Shown here one piece after another: positions 16,113 to 27,930 of a DNA stretch of 64,000 bases. The stretch is taken from contig JAKEEU010000262.1 of the NCBI GenBank assembly GCA_022616415.1, positions 1-64,000 of the forward strand, given 5' to 3'. This DNA is from Candidatus Zhuqueibacterota bacterium. GTDB lineage: Bacteria; Zhuqueibacterota; Zhuqueibacteria; Zhuqueibacterales; Zhuqueibacteraceae. Under the pieces are notes generated by a model, which had not been told where the DNA came from, made no database searches, and saw only the letters and a program-made list of their open reading frames with translations. Every line of letters starts with the position of its first letter. Positions within the stretch are counted from its first letter, which is position 1. The position numbers and the translations under genes are program-made.

Positions 16113-16480
16113 TTCAACAGCGCGTAAGCATGGGCTTTGTGCAACATGAGCCGTTCGCTCTCTAAACGCAGCTCTGTTAGTCGATCGCGTTCAGCCGGAG
16201 TCAGGGTGCCGGTGCTGTTCTTCTCCAGCAGACGGTCATATTCACGTCGCCGGTTAGCCGGGAAAACGCGTTTGGCAACTTCCCATAACTCAGCGTCACT
16301 TTGTTGCGCGAGAGCATCCATGTCGGTTTGAAGCTCGGGAGGCAACTCTTCAGAAATCGGACTTGCAGCAGTGATTACATCCGCCAGAACTTGCTCGACT
16401 GGGCGTGACATCACTATGGCAGTTCTCTGTGCCAATCTATAAACTGATGGTGAAACTTGCAAAGTTACACTGACAGTCAT
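15950..16480 (-). CDS. Antitoxin-like protein with probable read-through C-terminus
   Basis: A 176-residue reading. The first 125 or so residues match a small bacterial family seen beside toxin-antitoxin genes: a beta-strand start (VSVTLQVSPSVYRLAQRTA), then DALAQQSDAELWEVAKRVF, LLEKNSTGTLTPAERDRL and AYALLKWRGHTLP. Related proteins, as I remember them, end shortly after the WRGH motif. The extra 45 residues overlap the next gene in another frame and look unconserved, so a frameshift or lost stop near 16090 is likely. Role unknown; DNA-binding antitoxin is plausible. Confidence 0.6.
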   Translation of the reverse strand: MTVSVTLQVSPSVYRLAQRTAIVMSRPVEQVLADVITAASPISEELPPELQTDMDALAQQSDAELWEVAKRVFPANRRREYDRLLEKNSTGTLTPAERDRLTELRLESERLMLHKAHAYALLKWRGHTLPALTKIARPVTRHRKSKATGVMAASFTETISCASSLTYPTWPRIVSG

Positions 16481-16552
16481 CGTTCACCTCGATGTGTATA
16501 TTTTGAACTTGTTTGCATTCAAGAACAAAATAGACAAATTTTATCGTAAATT

Positions 16553-16639
16553 CAAGTCCGGATTTCTCCAAGTGAAGTCGGACTTGCGCTCGGAAATTTA
16601 TAACGAATTAAAAAATTTTCTACGCAAGTCCGACTTCGC
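16553..16639. repeat. Dispersed inverted repeat, family D (copy 1)
   Basis: GAAGTCGGACTTGCG at 16574-16588 pairs perfectly with CGCAAGTCCGACTTC at 16623-16637, with a third, partial CAAGTCCGGATTT at 16553. The related element at 49207-49247 has 17-nt arms. It lies just past the stop of the large RND permease and may end its transcription. Confidence 0.85.
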
Positions 16640-16647
16640 GCAACAAT

Positions 16648-20475
<3,828 letters not shown>

Positions 20476-20493
20476 TTGATGACTCGCTATCTT

Positions 20494-20647
20494 GGAATGA
20501 TGGATAGCTGGATTGATGGATTATTGGATGGTTGGAGTGCTGGATTATTGGAGTGTTGGATTACTGGATGGTTGGAATATTGGAGACGCATCGCTCCATC
20601 ACTCCAATGCTCCATCAATCCAATACTCCAATACTCCATCAATCCGG
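20494..20647. repeat. Octamer-word inverted repeat, copy 1
   Basis: The left arm is a run of TGGA-led 8-base words (TGGATTGA, TGGATTAT, TGGATGGT and so on). The right arm is the complementary run of TCCA-led words (TCCATCAC, TCCAATGC, TCCATCAA, TCCAATAC). The whole can fold into a long imperfect hairpin. It fills the gap between the membrane-fusion protein stop and the RND start, inside the presumed operon. The second copy is at 24612-24812. Confidence 0.9.
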
Positions 20648-20650
20648 TTG

Positions 20651-21760
20651 TCAGCTTTTCATCTCCGCGATCTTGACTCGTGTGCTGTCCTTCATCCCGC
20701 TGTGTCCGACAACGATGATGGTATCGCCAATGTTGAGGCCGTGGAGAGCTTCGATACGGTCACGATCGGTGTAGCCTGGTTTTAGTTGGACTTTGAAGGC
20801 AAGCGTATCCTGGCGAACGACGTAGACAAACTGCTGATTGTCATCATAGATGACCGCTTTCTTGGGGATCAAAACGGCGTTGCGCTTGGTGTCGGTAATC
20901 AGATGAACGTTCACAAACATGCCGGGCTTCAAAAGCCGCTGGCGATCCGCCACGCGAATCGTCACTCGCACCATGCCGCTGGAAGGATCGACCACCGGAC
21001 TCACACGGTCGACTTTGCCGGCAAACTTGTGTTCGGGAAGCGCTTCGGAAAGAATCTCCGCGCTTTGTCCAGCTCTGGTGCGGAGCGCGTCTTTTTCAGT
21101 CAAATGAATTTTGGCGAGCAATAAATCGGGATTCACAATCGAATAAACCTTCGTCGAGGTCAGCAGCCGGTCGCCGAGCTTGACCGTGCGCTCGGAGATG
21201 AAACCGGAAATTGGCGCTTTGATGTTGCAATAATCCAACGTCAGCTTGGCTTGATCCCATTCGATGCGCGCCTGCTCCAAGCTGAAATTAGCCACTTCGA
21301 ACTCACTGTCGCTGAGCAGCTTCTTGTCAAACATGTTCTTGGAACGCTCGTAATTGTTTTTCTGGCGATCATAATTGACGCGAGCCGCTTCTTCCCGTAA
21401 TTTATATTCGCGATCGTCGACATCCAGCAAAACGTCGCCCTTTTTGACGTATTGTCCCTCCTCGGCGCGCAGCTTGACGACAATGCCGGTGACTTGTGGA
21501 AAGATGTCCACCGTTTCTTCGGTTTCAAGCGAGGCGTTGGTCAAAACGTAGGATGAAATCTCACCGGCGGCGATGGTTGTCACCTCGACGGGAACGGCTT
21601 TTAATTCCGGCGTTTTATTTTCCTTTTTGGCCACACCGTTGGTACCGGTGGAATCGGCTTTATCTTTTTTGCCGGAGCTTTCTGCATCTGATTTGGAACA
21701 AGCGGCTACAAAGAGCAAAAAAAAGCCAAGAGTTAAAATCGACCATTTCGAGATTTTCAT
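20651..21760 (-). CDS. RND membrane-fusion lipoprotein (AcrA/HlyD family)
   Basis: 369 residues. The signal sequence ends in a lipobox (FVAACSKSD), so it should be anchored to a membrane by a lipidated Cys. A barrel/lipoyl segment (GIVVKLRAEEGQYVKKGDVL) is followed by a coiled-coil hairpin (YDRQKNNYERSKNMFDKKLL), the second lipoyl half (IKAPISGFISER) and beta-barrel plus membrane-proximal domains. This is the canonical periplasmic adaptor order. It heads the RND operon (permeases at 16648-20475 and 12136-15273). A charged, low-complexity linker follows the lipobox. Confidence 0.93.
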   Translation of the reverse strand: MKISKWSILTLGFFLLFVAACSKSDAESSGKKDKADSTGTNGVAKKENKTPELKAVPVEVTTIAAGEISSYVLTNASLETEETVDIFPQVTGIVVKLRAEEGQYVKKGDVLLDVDDREYKLREEAARVNYDRQKNNYERSKNMFDKKLLSDSEFEVANFSLEQARIEWDQAKLTLDYCNIKAPISGFISERTVKLGDRLLTSTKVYSIVNPDLLLAKIHLTEKDALRTRAGQSAEILSEALPEHKFAGKVDRVSPVVDPSSGMVRVTIRVADRQRLLKPGMFVNVHLITDTKRNAVLIPKKAVIYDDNQQFVYVVRQDTLAFKVQLKPGYTDRDRIEALHGLNIGDTIIVVGHSGMKDSTRVKIAEMKS

Positions 21761-21862
21761 AGTCTTTACTAGCCTCCTCTAAAGGGCTGAATATTGCCTG
21801 AATTGTGTGTAAGGCACAGCCTATTCATACAGCATTTCGGCTAAAAAGTTTCATTTAAAACA

Positions 21863-21911
21863 AAAAAGCGAGCGCGCCTCGTGTTTGCACTCGAGGCGCG
21901 TCTCGCTTTTC
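21863..21911 (-). terminator. Rho-independent terminator after dnaK
   Basis: Minus strand: GAAAAGCGAGACGCGCCTCG pairs with CGAGGCGCGCTCGCTTTTTT around an 11-nt loop and is followed by a T-run (TTTTTTGTTTT). It lies 26 nt after the dnaK stop. The plus strand also ends in TTTT, but no plus-strand gene needs it. Confidence 0.85.
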
Positions 21912-21936
21912 AATCAAACCAACAAATTTACACTAA

Positions 21937-23841
21937 TTAGTTCTTGGCGTCGTCCTCGACGACCTCGAAGTCGGCTTCCTGCACTTTGCCTTTCTGCGGG
22001 CCGCCGTTGGTCGGCTCGGTGGCCGCGCTCTTGGCGTCGGCGGAAGCGCGCTCGTACATTTTGGACGAGATTTGATTCCAGATGCCGTTCAAGCTCTCGG
22101 TAGCCGAGCGGATTTCCTCCAGACGGTCCGAGCCCAACACGTCGCGGAGATTCTTGACCGCCGTTTCGAGGCGGCTCTTCTCGTCCGCATCCAGCTTTTC
22201 CGCCATGTCCTTGATATTTTTCTCGGTTTGATAAACGAGCTGGTCGGCATGATTGCGCGCTTCGACCAATTCGCGTTTCTTCTTGTCTTCGGCGGCGTGG
22301 TCGCGCGCATCGCGCTCCATCTTGGCAATCTCTTCCTTGCTCAAGCCGGTCGAGGCCTCGATGCGAATAGATTGCTGCTTGCTCGTCGCCTTGTCTTTGG
22401 CTGAAACGTTGAGGATGCCGTTGGCGTCGATATCGAAGGTGACTTCGATTTGCGGCACGCCTCGCGGCGCCGGCGGAATGCCGTCGAGAATGAACCGGCC
22501 GAGCGTGCGGTTGTCGATCGCCATCTCGCGCTCGCCTTGCAGTACGTGGATTTCCACCTGCGTTTGGCTGTCCGCCGCGGTGGAAAAGATTTCCGATTTC
22601 TTGCACGGAATCGTGGTGTTGCGCTCGATCAAGCGCGTGGTAACGCCGCCGAGCGTCTCGATGCCGAGCGACAACGGAGTAACGTCCAAAAGCAGCACGT
22701 CTTTCACGTCGCCGCCGAGCACGCCGCCTTGAATGGCCGCGCCGACGGCCACGACTTCGTCCGGGTTGACGCCTTTGTGCGGCTCTTTGCCGAACAAGCG
22801 GCGGGCGATTTCCTGGACGCGCGGCATGCGCGTCGCGCCGCCGACCAGAACCACCTCGTCGATGTCCGCCGCCGTCATGCCCGCGTCGCGCAACGCCGAT
22901 TCACAAGGCGGAATCGTGCGCTCGAACAGATCGTCGCAGAGCTGCTCGAACTTGGCGCGTGAGAGCGTTATTTGCAAATGCTTGGGGCCGGTGTCGGTCG
23001 CCGTGATGAACGGCAGATTGATGTCGGTCTGCATCACCGTCGACAACTCGCACTTGGCTTTTTCCGCGGCTTCTTTCAAGCGCTGCACCGCCATCGGATC
23101 TTTGGCCAGATCGACGCCTTCCTGCCGCTTGAATTCGGCCACCAGCCAATCCATGATGCGCTGATCGAAATCGTCGCCGCCGAGGTGCGTGTCGCCGTTG
23201 GTGGCTTTCACTTCAAACACGCCGTCGCCGATCTCCAGAATGCTGATGTCGAACGTGCCGCCGCCGAGATCGAACACCGCGATTTTCTCGTCTTTCTTTT
23301 TGTCCAAGCCATACGCCAGCGAGGCTGCGGTCGGCTCGTTGATGATGCGGCGCACTTTGAGGCCGGCGATCTCGCCCGCCTCTTTGGTCGACTGGCGCTG
23401 GCTGTCGTTGAAATAAGCCGGCACCGTGATCACCGCGTCGGTGACTTTTTCGCCGAGGTAATCTTCCGCGGTTTGCTTCATTTTCTGCAGGATCATCGCG
23501 GAAATTTCCTGCGGCGTGTATTCCTTGTCGCCGATCCGGACGACGGCCAGATCATTTTTGCTCGCGACCACTTCATAAGGAACCGTGCTGCGCTCGCGGC
23601 TCACTTCACTAAGACGGCGGCCCATGAAGCGTTTGATGGAATAAACCGTATTTTTGGGATTGGTGATGGCCTGCCGTTTGGCCACCTGGCCGACGAGACG
23701 CTCACCGGATTTGGTAAACGCCACCACCGAAGGCGTGGTACGCATGCCCTCCGAGTTGGCGATAACCACCGGCTCGCCGCCCTCCATGACGGCCACACAA
23801 GAGTTTGTCGTTCCCAAATCAATGCCAATAATTTTGCCCAT
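21937..23841 (-). CDS. dnaK: Chaperone DnaK (Hsp70)
   Basis: 634 residues, the normal length. The start MGKIIGIDLGTTNSCVAVME carries the actin-fold phosphate loop. Hsp70 signatures are present (IFDLGGGTFD type as VFDLGGGTFDISIL; VLVGGATRMPRVQE), as is the substrate-binding domain (VTPLSLGIETLGG). The C-terminus ends in acidic residues (VVEDDAKN) rather than EEVKD-like forms. It refolds proteins with DnaJ and GrpE in the cytoplasm. A dnaJ-like gene (26538-27461) and an htrA gene (24839-26398) are nearby on the same strand; grpE and hrcA are not in the window. No CIRCE operator is seen upstream. Confidence 0.98.
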   Translation of the reverse strand: MGKIIGIDLGTTNSCVAVMEGGEPVVIANSEGMRTTPSVVAFTKSGERLVGQVAKRQAITNPKNTVYSIKRFMGRRLSEVSRERSTVPYEVVASKNDLAVVRIGDKEYTPQEISAMILQKMKQTAEDYLGEKVTDAVITVPAYFNDSQRQSTKEAGEIAGLKVRRIINEPTAASLAYGLDKKKDEKIAVFDLGGGTFDISILEIGDGVFEVKATNGDTHLGGDDFDQRIMDWLVAEFKRQEGVDLAKDPMAVQRLKEAAEKAKCELSTVMQTDINLPFITATDTGPKHLQITLSRAKFEQLCDDLFERTIPPCESALRDAGMTAADIDEVVLVGGATRMPRVQEIARRLFGKEPHKGVNPDEVVAVGAAIQGGVLGGDVKDVLLLDVTPLSLGIETLGGVTTRLIERNTTIPCKKSEIFSTAADSQTQVEIHVLQGEREMAIDNRTLGRFILDGIPPAPRGVPQIEVTFDIDANGILNVSAKDKATSKQQSIRIEASTGLSKEEIAKMERDARDHAAEDKKKRELVEARNHADQLVYQTEKNIKDMAEKLDADEKSRLETAVKNLRDVLGSDRLEEIRSATESLNGIWNQISSKMYERASADAKSAATEPTNGGPQKGKVQEADFEVVEDDAKN

Positions 23842-24181
23842 TGCAAAAGTCTCCAGCTTTAATCAAGTTCTGAAATCGGGTTCATATAAAAAATATAGAC
23901 CACCATATTTTCTACAGACATAGTCAAGCTTGTCTAAATTTAATAGTTCAAGAAGAGAATATACAAATGATATGCCAAAAATTTCGGGTGGGATCTTTGT
24001 ATGTTTATTTTATACTTAAATCATTTCCGGTTAAAGCCATTAGCATGGCAAAATCTGCCCTTTTTTGCAGACATCTGACATGATGGCAGGGTTCCAAGGG
24101 CAGATGGCATAGAGCGGAGGACTGAGGGTGGAGAGCAAAACTTTATCCTCCGCTATTTGCCCTCTGCCCCATGCCCTCTGC
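23842..24181. other. dnaK upstream region
   Basis: A 340-bp AT-rich gap. Bases 23850-24080 hold no gene; an imperfect palindrome AGACA..TGTCT with AAGCTT in the middle lies near 23918-23938 and could be an operator. From about 24094 the repeat described separately begins. I could not place a confident promoter. Confidence 0.4.
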
Positions 24182-24183
24182 TC
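24094..24183. repeat. Heptamer-word inverted repeat (GGGCAGA/TGCCCTC type)
   Basis: The left arm GGGCAGATGGCATAGAGCGG and the right arm CCGCTATTTGCCCTCTGCCC, extended by CATGCCCTCTGC, are mutually complementary with mismatches. The right arm is built of 7-base words (TGCCCTC, TGCCCCA, TGCCCTC). It lies between the DksA-like gene stop and the dnaK promoter region and overlaps the last bases of the DksA-like gene. Confidence 0.7.
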
Positions 24184-24571
24184 AAAGCGGTGGTGTGGTG
24201 GGAGTTGTCTCTTCGTCGAATTCCTGCCGAAGCTCGTTTTGTCGCTGGCAATCGAGACAACGCAATGTGCTCGGCATTACCTCCAAGCGCGGCTCCGGTA
24301 TATCGTTGCCACAATCGACGCACTTGCCGTAAGTGCCGTCGAGAATGCGCTTCAGCGCTTCGTTGATATCCGAAAGCTCCTCGGTGTCCATCGTCAGCAG
24401 CCCCGAAATATATTCGCGGTCACGGTCGAGGCGCGAAGCCTCCTCGAACTCGGCGCTGCGTGTGGAAGCCGTGCCTTCGAATTCGACCTCGTGGTGTGAC
24501 AACGCCGCGGTGATGCGATCCCGCTCTTCCAAAATCTTTTTAGTAAAATATTGCAGTTTCTTCTGATCCAT
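24182..24571 (-). CDS. DksA/TraR-family zinc-finger protein
   Basis: A 129-residue protein: an N-terminal coiled-coil helix pair (LQYFTKKILEERDRITAAL) and a C-terminal C4 zinc finger (GKCVDCGNDIPE, then LRCLDCQ). Proteins of this family bind the RNA polymerase secondary channel and adjust transcription in starvation, often with ppGpp. The coiled-coil tip residues (SDINEALKRI, DGTYGKC) fit the family. It is monocistronic in appearance, between dnaK and htrA and flanked on both sides by inverted-repeat hairpins. The last residues (EETTPTTPPL) form a low-complexity tail. Confidence 0.9.
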   Translation of the reverse strand: MDQKKLQYFTKKILEERDRITAALSHHEVEFEGTASTRSAEFEEASRLDRDREYISGLLTMDTEELSDINEALKRILDGTYGKCVDCGNDIPEPRLEVMPSTLRCLDCQRQNELRQEFDEETTPTTPPL

Positions 24572-24611
24572 TGAGTCAATTCCCTCGAAATTGGTAACGG
24601 CGTAACAGAAT

Positions 24612-24812
24612 GTTGGATTGATGGAGTAATGGATTGATGGAGTGTTGGATTGCTGGATTATTGGATTGATGGATTGCTGGATTGATGAGCTTCCAGCGCT
24701 CCATCACTCCAATACTCCATTACTCCAATACTCCATTACTCCAATACTCCATTACTCCAACAATCCATTACTCCAACAATCCATCAATCCATCAATCCAT
24801 TGATCCATTATT
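24612..24812. repeat. Octamer-word inverted repeat, copy 2
   Basis: The left arm (24612-24690) comprises about nine words TGGANNNN (TGGATTGA, TGGAGTAA, TGGATTGC). The right arm (24698-24812) comprises at least fourteen words TCCANNNN (TCCATCAC, TCCAATAC, TCCATTAC, TCCAACAA, TCCATCAA). The 8-base phase is strict in the right arm. It fills the gap between htrA and the DksA-like gene and would fold into a hairpin of up to about 80 bp with mismatches. Confidence 0.93.
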
Positions 24813-24838
24813 CTACGCTTTGTCGAAAGCTTGGCAAT

Positions 24839-26398
24839 TTAATCATTTTCTGCTTTTAATGCAACAAAGAATTTATTCTCGCCGCGAATGATCCGCAGCA
24901 GCACCGTTTCACCCGGCTTGAGGGCGTCTACGATCCGGTTGAAATCGCGGGCATTGCGTACCGCTTCGCGGTTCACTTCTTGAATGAGATCGCCTTCTTG
25001 AATGCCCTCTTTTTCCGCCAAGCAGCCTTCGGCGACGCCGGTGACCAACACGCCTGCCGTCCCAGCCTCGATCTCGTACTCGCGTGCCAGCGCCTCGGTC
25101 AAAGTTTTTACTTCCAGGCCCAAACGGTTCTCCGGTTTGCCGGAAGGAGCTGCACTCAACTCGACCTGATCGGAACGCTCGCCAAGAATGACGCTGAGCA
25201 ACTTCTCGCGACCGCCACGAATCAGCTTGACCGCCACGCGCGCGTCGGGTTTATAGGTGGCGATAAGGTGCATCAATTGATTGCTGTCATTGATTTTCTT
25301 GCCGTCAAATTCGACAATAAAATCCTCGTCGCGCAAACCGGCTTTTTCTGCGGGCGAATTCTTGAAGACGTTGCTGACCAAAGCGCCGTCGGTCGAAGGC
25401 AGTTTCATTTCCTTCGCCATGGTTTCATCCACAGTTTGAATGCTCACGCCCAGCCAGCCGCGCACCACCTTGCCGCTGGCGATGAGCTGCTCCATGATCA
25501 GCCTGGCCAGATTGATGGGGATGGCGAAGCCGATGCCGAGATTGCCGCCGCCCCAACTGTTGGCCACGATCGCGGTGTTGAGCCCCACCAGCTCGCCGTG
25601 CAGATTGACCAGCGCGCCGCCGCTGTTGCCGGGATTAATCGCCGCGTCGGTTTGAATGAAGTCTTCATAAGCGATGTCGCCGATGCCGACTTGATTGCGG
25701 CCTTTGCCGCTGACGATGCCGGCGGTGACCGAATGCTGCAATTGCAGCGAGAAAGGATTGCCGATGGCCAGCACCCATTCGCCGACCTCGAGATCGTCGG
25801 AGTTGCCCAGCTTTACCGCGGGCAAATTTTTGGCGCCGATGCGAATGACGGCCAAATCGGTTTTGGGGTCGGTGCCGATGATTTTGGCTTTGTATTCTTT
25901 TTTGTCGAGCAAAACCGAAATTTCTTCGGCCTCGCGAATGACGTGATTGTTGGTCAAAATATAGCCGTCCGGGCTGACGATGACGCCAGAGCCTAAACCT
26001 TGCTGGCGCTGCTCACGCTGGTTGCCGCGCCGATCACGAAACGACCGGCCGAACCCCTCCGGGCGCAGCCAATCCTCGTGAAAAAACTCGGAAAAGGGAT
26101 TGCGCACGCGCACCACTTTGGAACTGGTGACGCTGACGACGGTCGGCATGACCTGCTGCGCCACTTCCACGAAAGCTTTGCCGGTGGTGTTCAAATCGAG
26201 ACGGCTCGGCACGCCCGGTTTCTCGGCGCCGATTCGAACTCCGGTTTCTCCTTCTTTTGCGCTATCATATACAATCGGTGTCTCGCGCGCGATGCCGGAT
26301 TTTGTCCAATTCAAATTGGAGGCAATTCCCAAACCTAAAATAATTCCGGCCAATAAAGTAACGGCGGTCAAAATCCACGCGTTTCGTTTCGTGATCAT
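24839..26398 (-). CDS. HtrA/DegP-type periplasmic serine protease
   Basis: 519 residues from the chosen ATG at 26398, which has an AGGAGGG ribosome site; the frame runs upstream to 26503 without support. An N-terminal membrane anchor/signal (AWILTAVTLLAGIILGLGIA) is followed by a trypsin-like domain with His152 (TNNHVI), Asp181 (TDLAVI) and Ser259 (NPGNSGGAL), then two PDZ domains (GWLGVSI.., and a second starting RLGLEVKTL). Such proteases degrade or refold misfolded envelope proteins. The regulatory loop between residues 100 and 135 is Arg/Glu-rich. It is part of a stress-protein block with dnaJ-like, dksA-like and dnaK genes. Confidence 0.95.
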   Translation of the reverse strand: MITKRNAWILTAVTLLAGIILGLGIASNLNWTKSGIARETPIVYDSAKEGETGVRIGAEKPGVPSRLDLNTTGKAFVEVAQQVMPTVVSVTSSKVVRVRNPFSEFFHEDWLRPEGFGRSFRDRRGNQREQRQQGLGSGVIVSPDGYILTNNHVIREAEEISVLLDKKEYKAKIIGTDPKTDLAVIRIGAKNLPAVKLGNSDDLEVGEWVLAIGNPFSLQLQHSVTAGIVSGKGRNQVGIGDIAYEDFIQTDAAINPGNSGGALVNLHGELVGLNTAIVANSWGGGNLGIGFAIPINLARLIMEQLIASGKVVRGWLGVSIQTVDETMAKEMKLPSTDGALVSNVFKNSPAEKAGLRDEDFIVEFDGKKINDSNQLMHLIATYKPDARVAVKLIRGGREKLLSVILGERSDQVELSAAPSGKPENRLGLEVKTLTEALAREYEIEAGTAGVLVTGVAEGCLAEKEGIQEGDLIQEVNREAVRNARDFNRIVDALKPGETVLLRIIRGENKFFVALKAEND

Positions 26399-26442
26399 GA
26401 GAACAACCCTCCTGCTCTGGGAGATTTTGTAATGAAAAGCTT

Positions 26443-26533
26443 TTGAATAAAGCGTAATTGGTAAAACGTGACTCGTAAAGCGTAACGTAACAAAATCCAT
26501 CACGTACTTACTTTACGCTTTACGTTTTACACT
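26443..26533. repeat. Heptamer-word inverted repeat (CGTAAAG/TTTACGC type)
   Basis: The left arm is made of 7-base words around CGTAA (GCGTAAT, TCGTAAA, GCGTAAC); the right arm is made of words around TTTACG (TTTACGC, TTTACGT, TTTACAC). The arms are complementary with mismatches. It lies between the dnaJ-like gene and htrA. Confidence 0.82.
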
Positions 26534-26537
26534 TTAC

Positions 26538-27461
26538 TTAGACAATACGAACGAACTGATCGCCTTGTTGCCCATTGACGCTCACGCCCAAATTTTTCAG
26601 CCGGAAAAGCGTGCCGCGCTTGGTGCCGGAAGGAATCGGCAGCGCGACCTTCTTGCCGTCGATCGTGGGCACGAGAATGCGCGTGCCGTTTTCCAATTCC
26701 ACCTCGTTCACGCTGGCTTCGTAATAGAGATCCTTACCCTGGCGTTTGAAAACCCCGTCGGCCTCGACGTGGACGGTGATAATCAGATCGCCCGGGCCGC
26801 CGTAACGCGAGCTGGAGCCCATGCCGGGAATCCGCAGTTTGTGGCCGTTGTCGATGCCCGCCGGAAAGCGCACGCGAATTTTCTTGCGCGTCATGATGTT
26901 GCCGGAGCCGTGGCAATGCGAGCAAATCGCCATTCTCTCGCGGCCCGTTCCGGAGCAGGTTGGGCAGATTTTTCGCTGCTTAACGGAAACCGTGCGCTCG
27001 GCGCCGGTGATCGCTTCTATAAACGAAATGTTGACATCGCCGGTGAGATCGCGCGGACCATATTGCGGCGCAAAATCGTTGACAATGCCATCGAATCCAA
27101 ATAACTCTCGCAAAATATCCGAGAAGGCAAAACCTTGCCCGAAAACCTGGTTGCCCTGCCCTTGAAAGCCGCCAGCCGACCAGCCGTGCTGCCGCAAGAT
27201 TTCCGGATCGAATTGAAACCAATCGCTGTTGTGAGCCGCATGCCCGTACATGCGAAGTTGGTCGTACTTGTTGCGTTTTTTAAGGTCGCCGAGCACGTCG
27301 TAAGCTTCGTTGATTTCCTTGAAGCGTTCTTCCGCCGTCTTATCGCCGGGGTTGGCGTCCGGATGATATTTTTTGGCCATCTGCCGGTAGGCCTTCTTGA
27401 TCTCGTCGGCGCTGGCCTTCTCACTCACGCCAAGAATATTGTAGAAATCCTTGACACGCAT
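26538..27461 (-). CDS. DnaJ-class co-chaperone with a reduced zinc finger
   Basis: 307 residues from ATG 27461; the frame also opens at 27494. J-domain at 1-70 with HPD at 33-35 (KYHPDANPG), a Gly/Phe-rich linker, then substrate-binding domains typical of DnaJ/CbpA. The zinc region has only two CxxC pairs (Cys166/169 and Cys180/183: CPTCSGTG, CSHCHGSG) instead of the four in canonical DnaJ. It should stimulate DnaK ATPase activity and deliver substrates. It is the first gene of the minus-strand stress block. The C-terminus ends abruptly at QFVRIV, slightly short of CbpA-type dimerisation tails. Confidence 0.93.
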   Translation of the reverse strand: MRVKDFYNILGVSEKASADEIKKAYRQMAKKYHPDANPGDKTAEERFKEINEAYDVLGDLKKRNKYDQLRMYGHAAHNSDWFQFDPEILRQHGWSAGGFQGQGNQVFGQGFAFSDILRELFGFDGIVNDFAPQYGPRDLTGDVNISFIEAITGAERTVSVKQRKICPTCSGTGRERMAICSHCHGSGNIMTRKKIRVRFPAGIDNGHKLRIPGMGSSSRYGGPGDLIITVHVEADGVFKRQGKDLYYEASVNEVELENGTRILVPTIDGKKVALPIPSGTKRGTLFRLKNLGVSVNGQQGDQFVRIV

Positions 27462-27930
27462 TCGTAAAATTCGTTGGAAAAATTGACCATTCAATATTTC
27501 ATTTCTAGTTTAACAGATCATGCTATGCAAGGATTATGCCATGATTCTGCGCAGTTTATGTGCTGATTATCAAACAGTTATGCGTGATTCACTCGCGGCG
27601 TAGTTGATTGAAAACATGCCAGCTTGTCGATGGACTGTTAAATTGGCATATCCCAACTTTCAGTTTATTTTTTGAAAGAACGGTGGAATTTGATTTTGCA
27701 TTTTATGTTTATCGCCCAACCGGGAAAATTTGTTCCGTATAATTGCTTGCAATTGTGGTGTCGTCATATTATTTTACCTATTACAATACCGGCTTCAGAG
27801 GTGTCAGCTTATGGATTTGTTTTGTCGCTTATTTAAAAAAGTGGCCCAAATTTTAATTATAGTGAAAATCCATATTAATCAATAACCGCGCCGTTTCCTT
27901 GTTATTGATAAAACGGATATACACAAGGTT
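27462..27930. other. Long AT-rich intergenic region
   Basis: 469 bp between divergent genes (dnaJ-like on minus, ABC-ATPase on plus). I see no gene, tRNA or dispersed repeat. It probably holds the promoters of both flanking units. Candidate -10-like boxes TATAAT (about 27739) and TATTAATC (about 27872) are seen without convincing -35 partners. Confidence 0.5.

Noticed and set aside
23842..24093. CIRCE operator before dnaK
   Set aside because: The TTAGCACTC and GAGTGCTAA halves are not present.
24602..24838. CRISPR-like appearance of the TCCANNNN array
   Set aside because: Units are 8 bases without spacers, and the two arms are inverse to each other, unlike CRISPR repeats.
27462..27930. Possible tRNA or small RNA gene in the long gap
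   Set aside because: No cloverleaf, no GTTC-type T-loop and no terminator could be found by eye.
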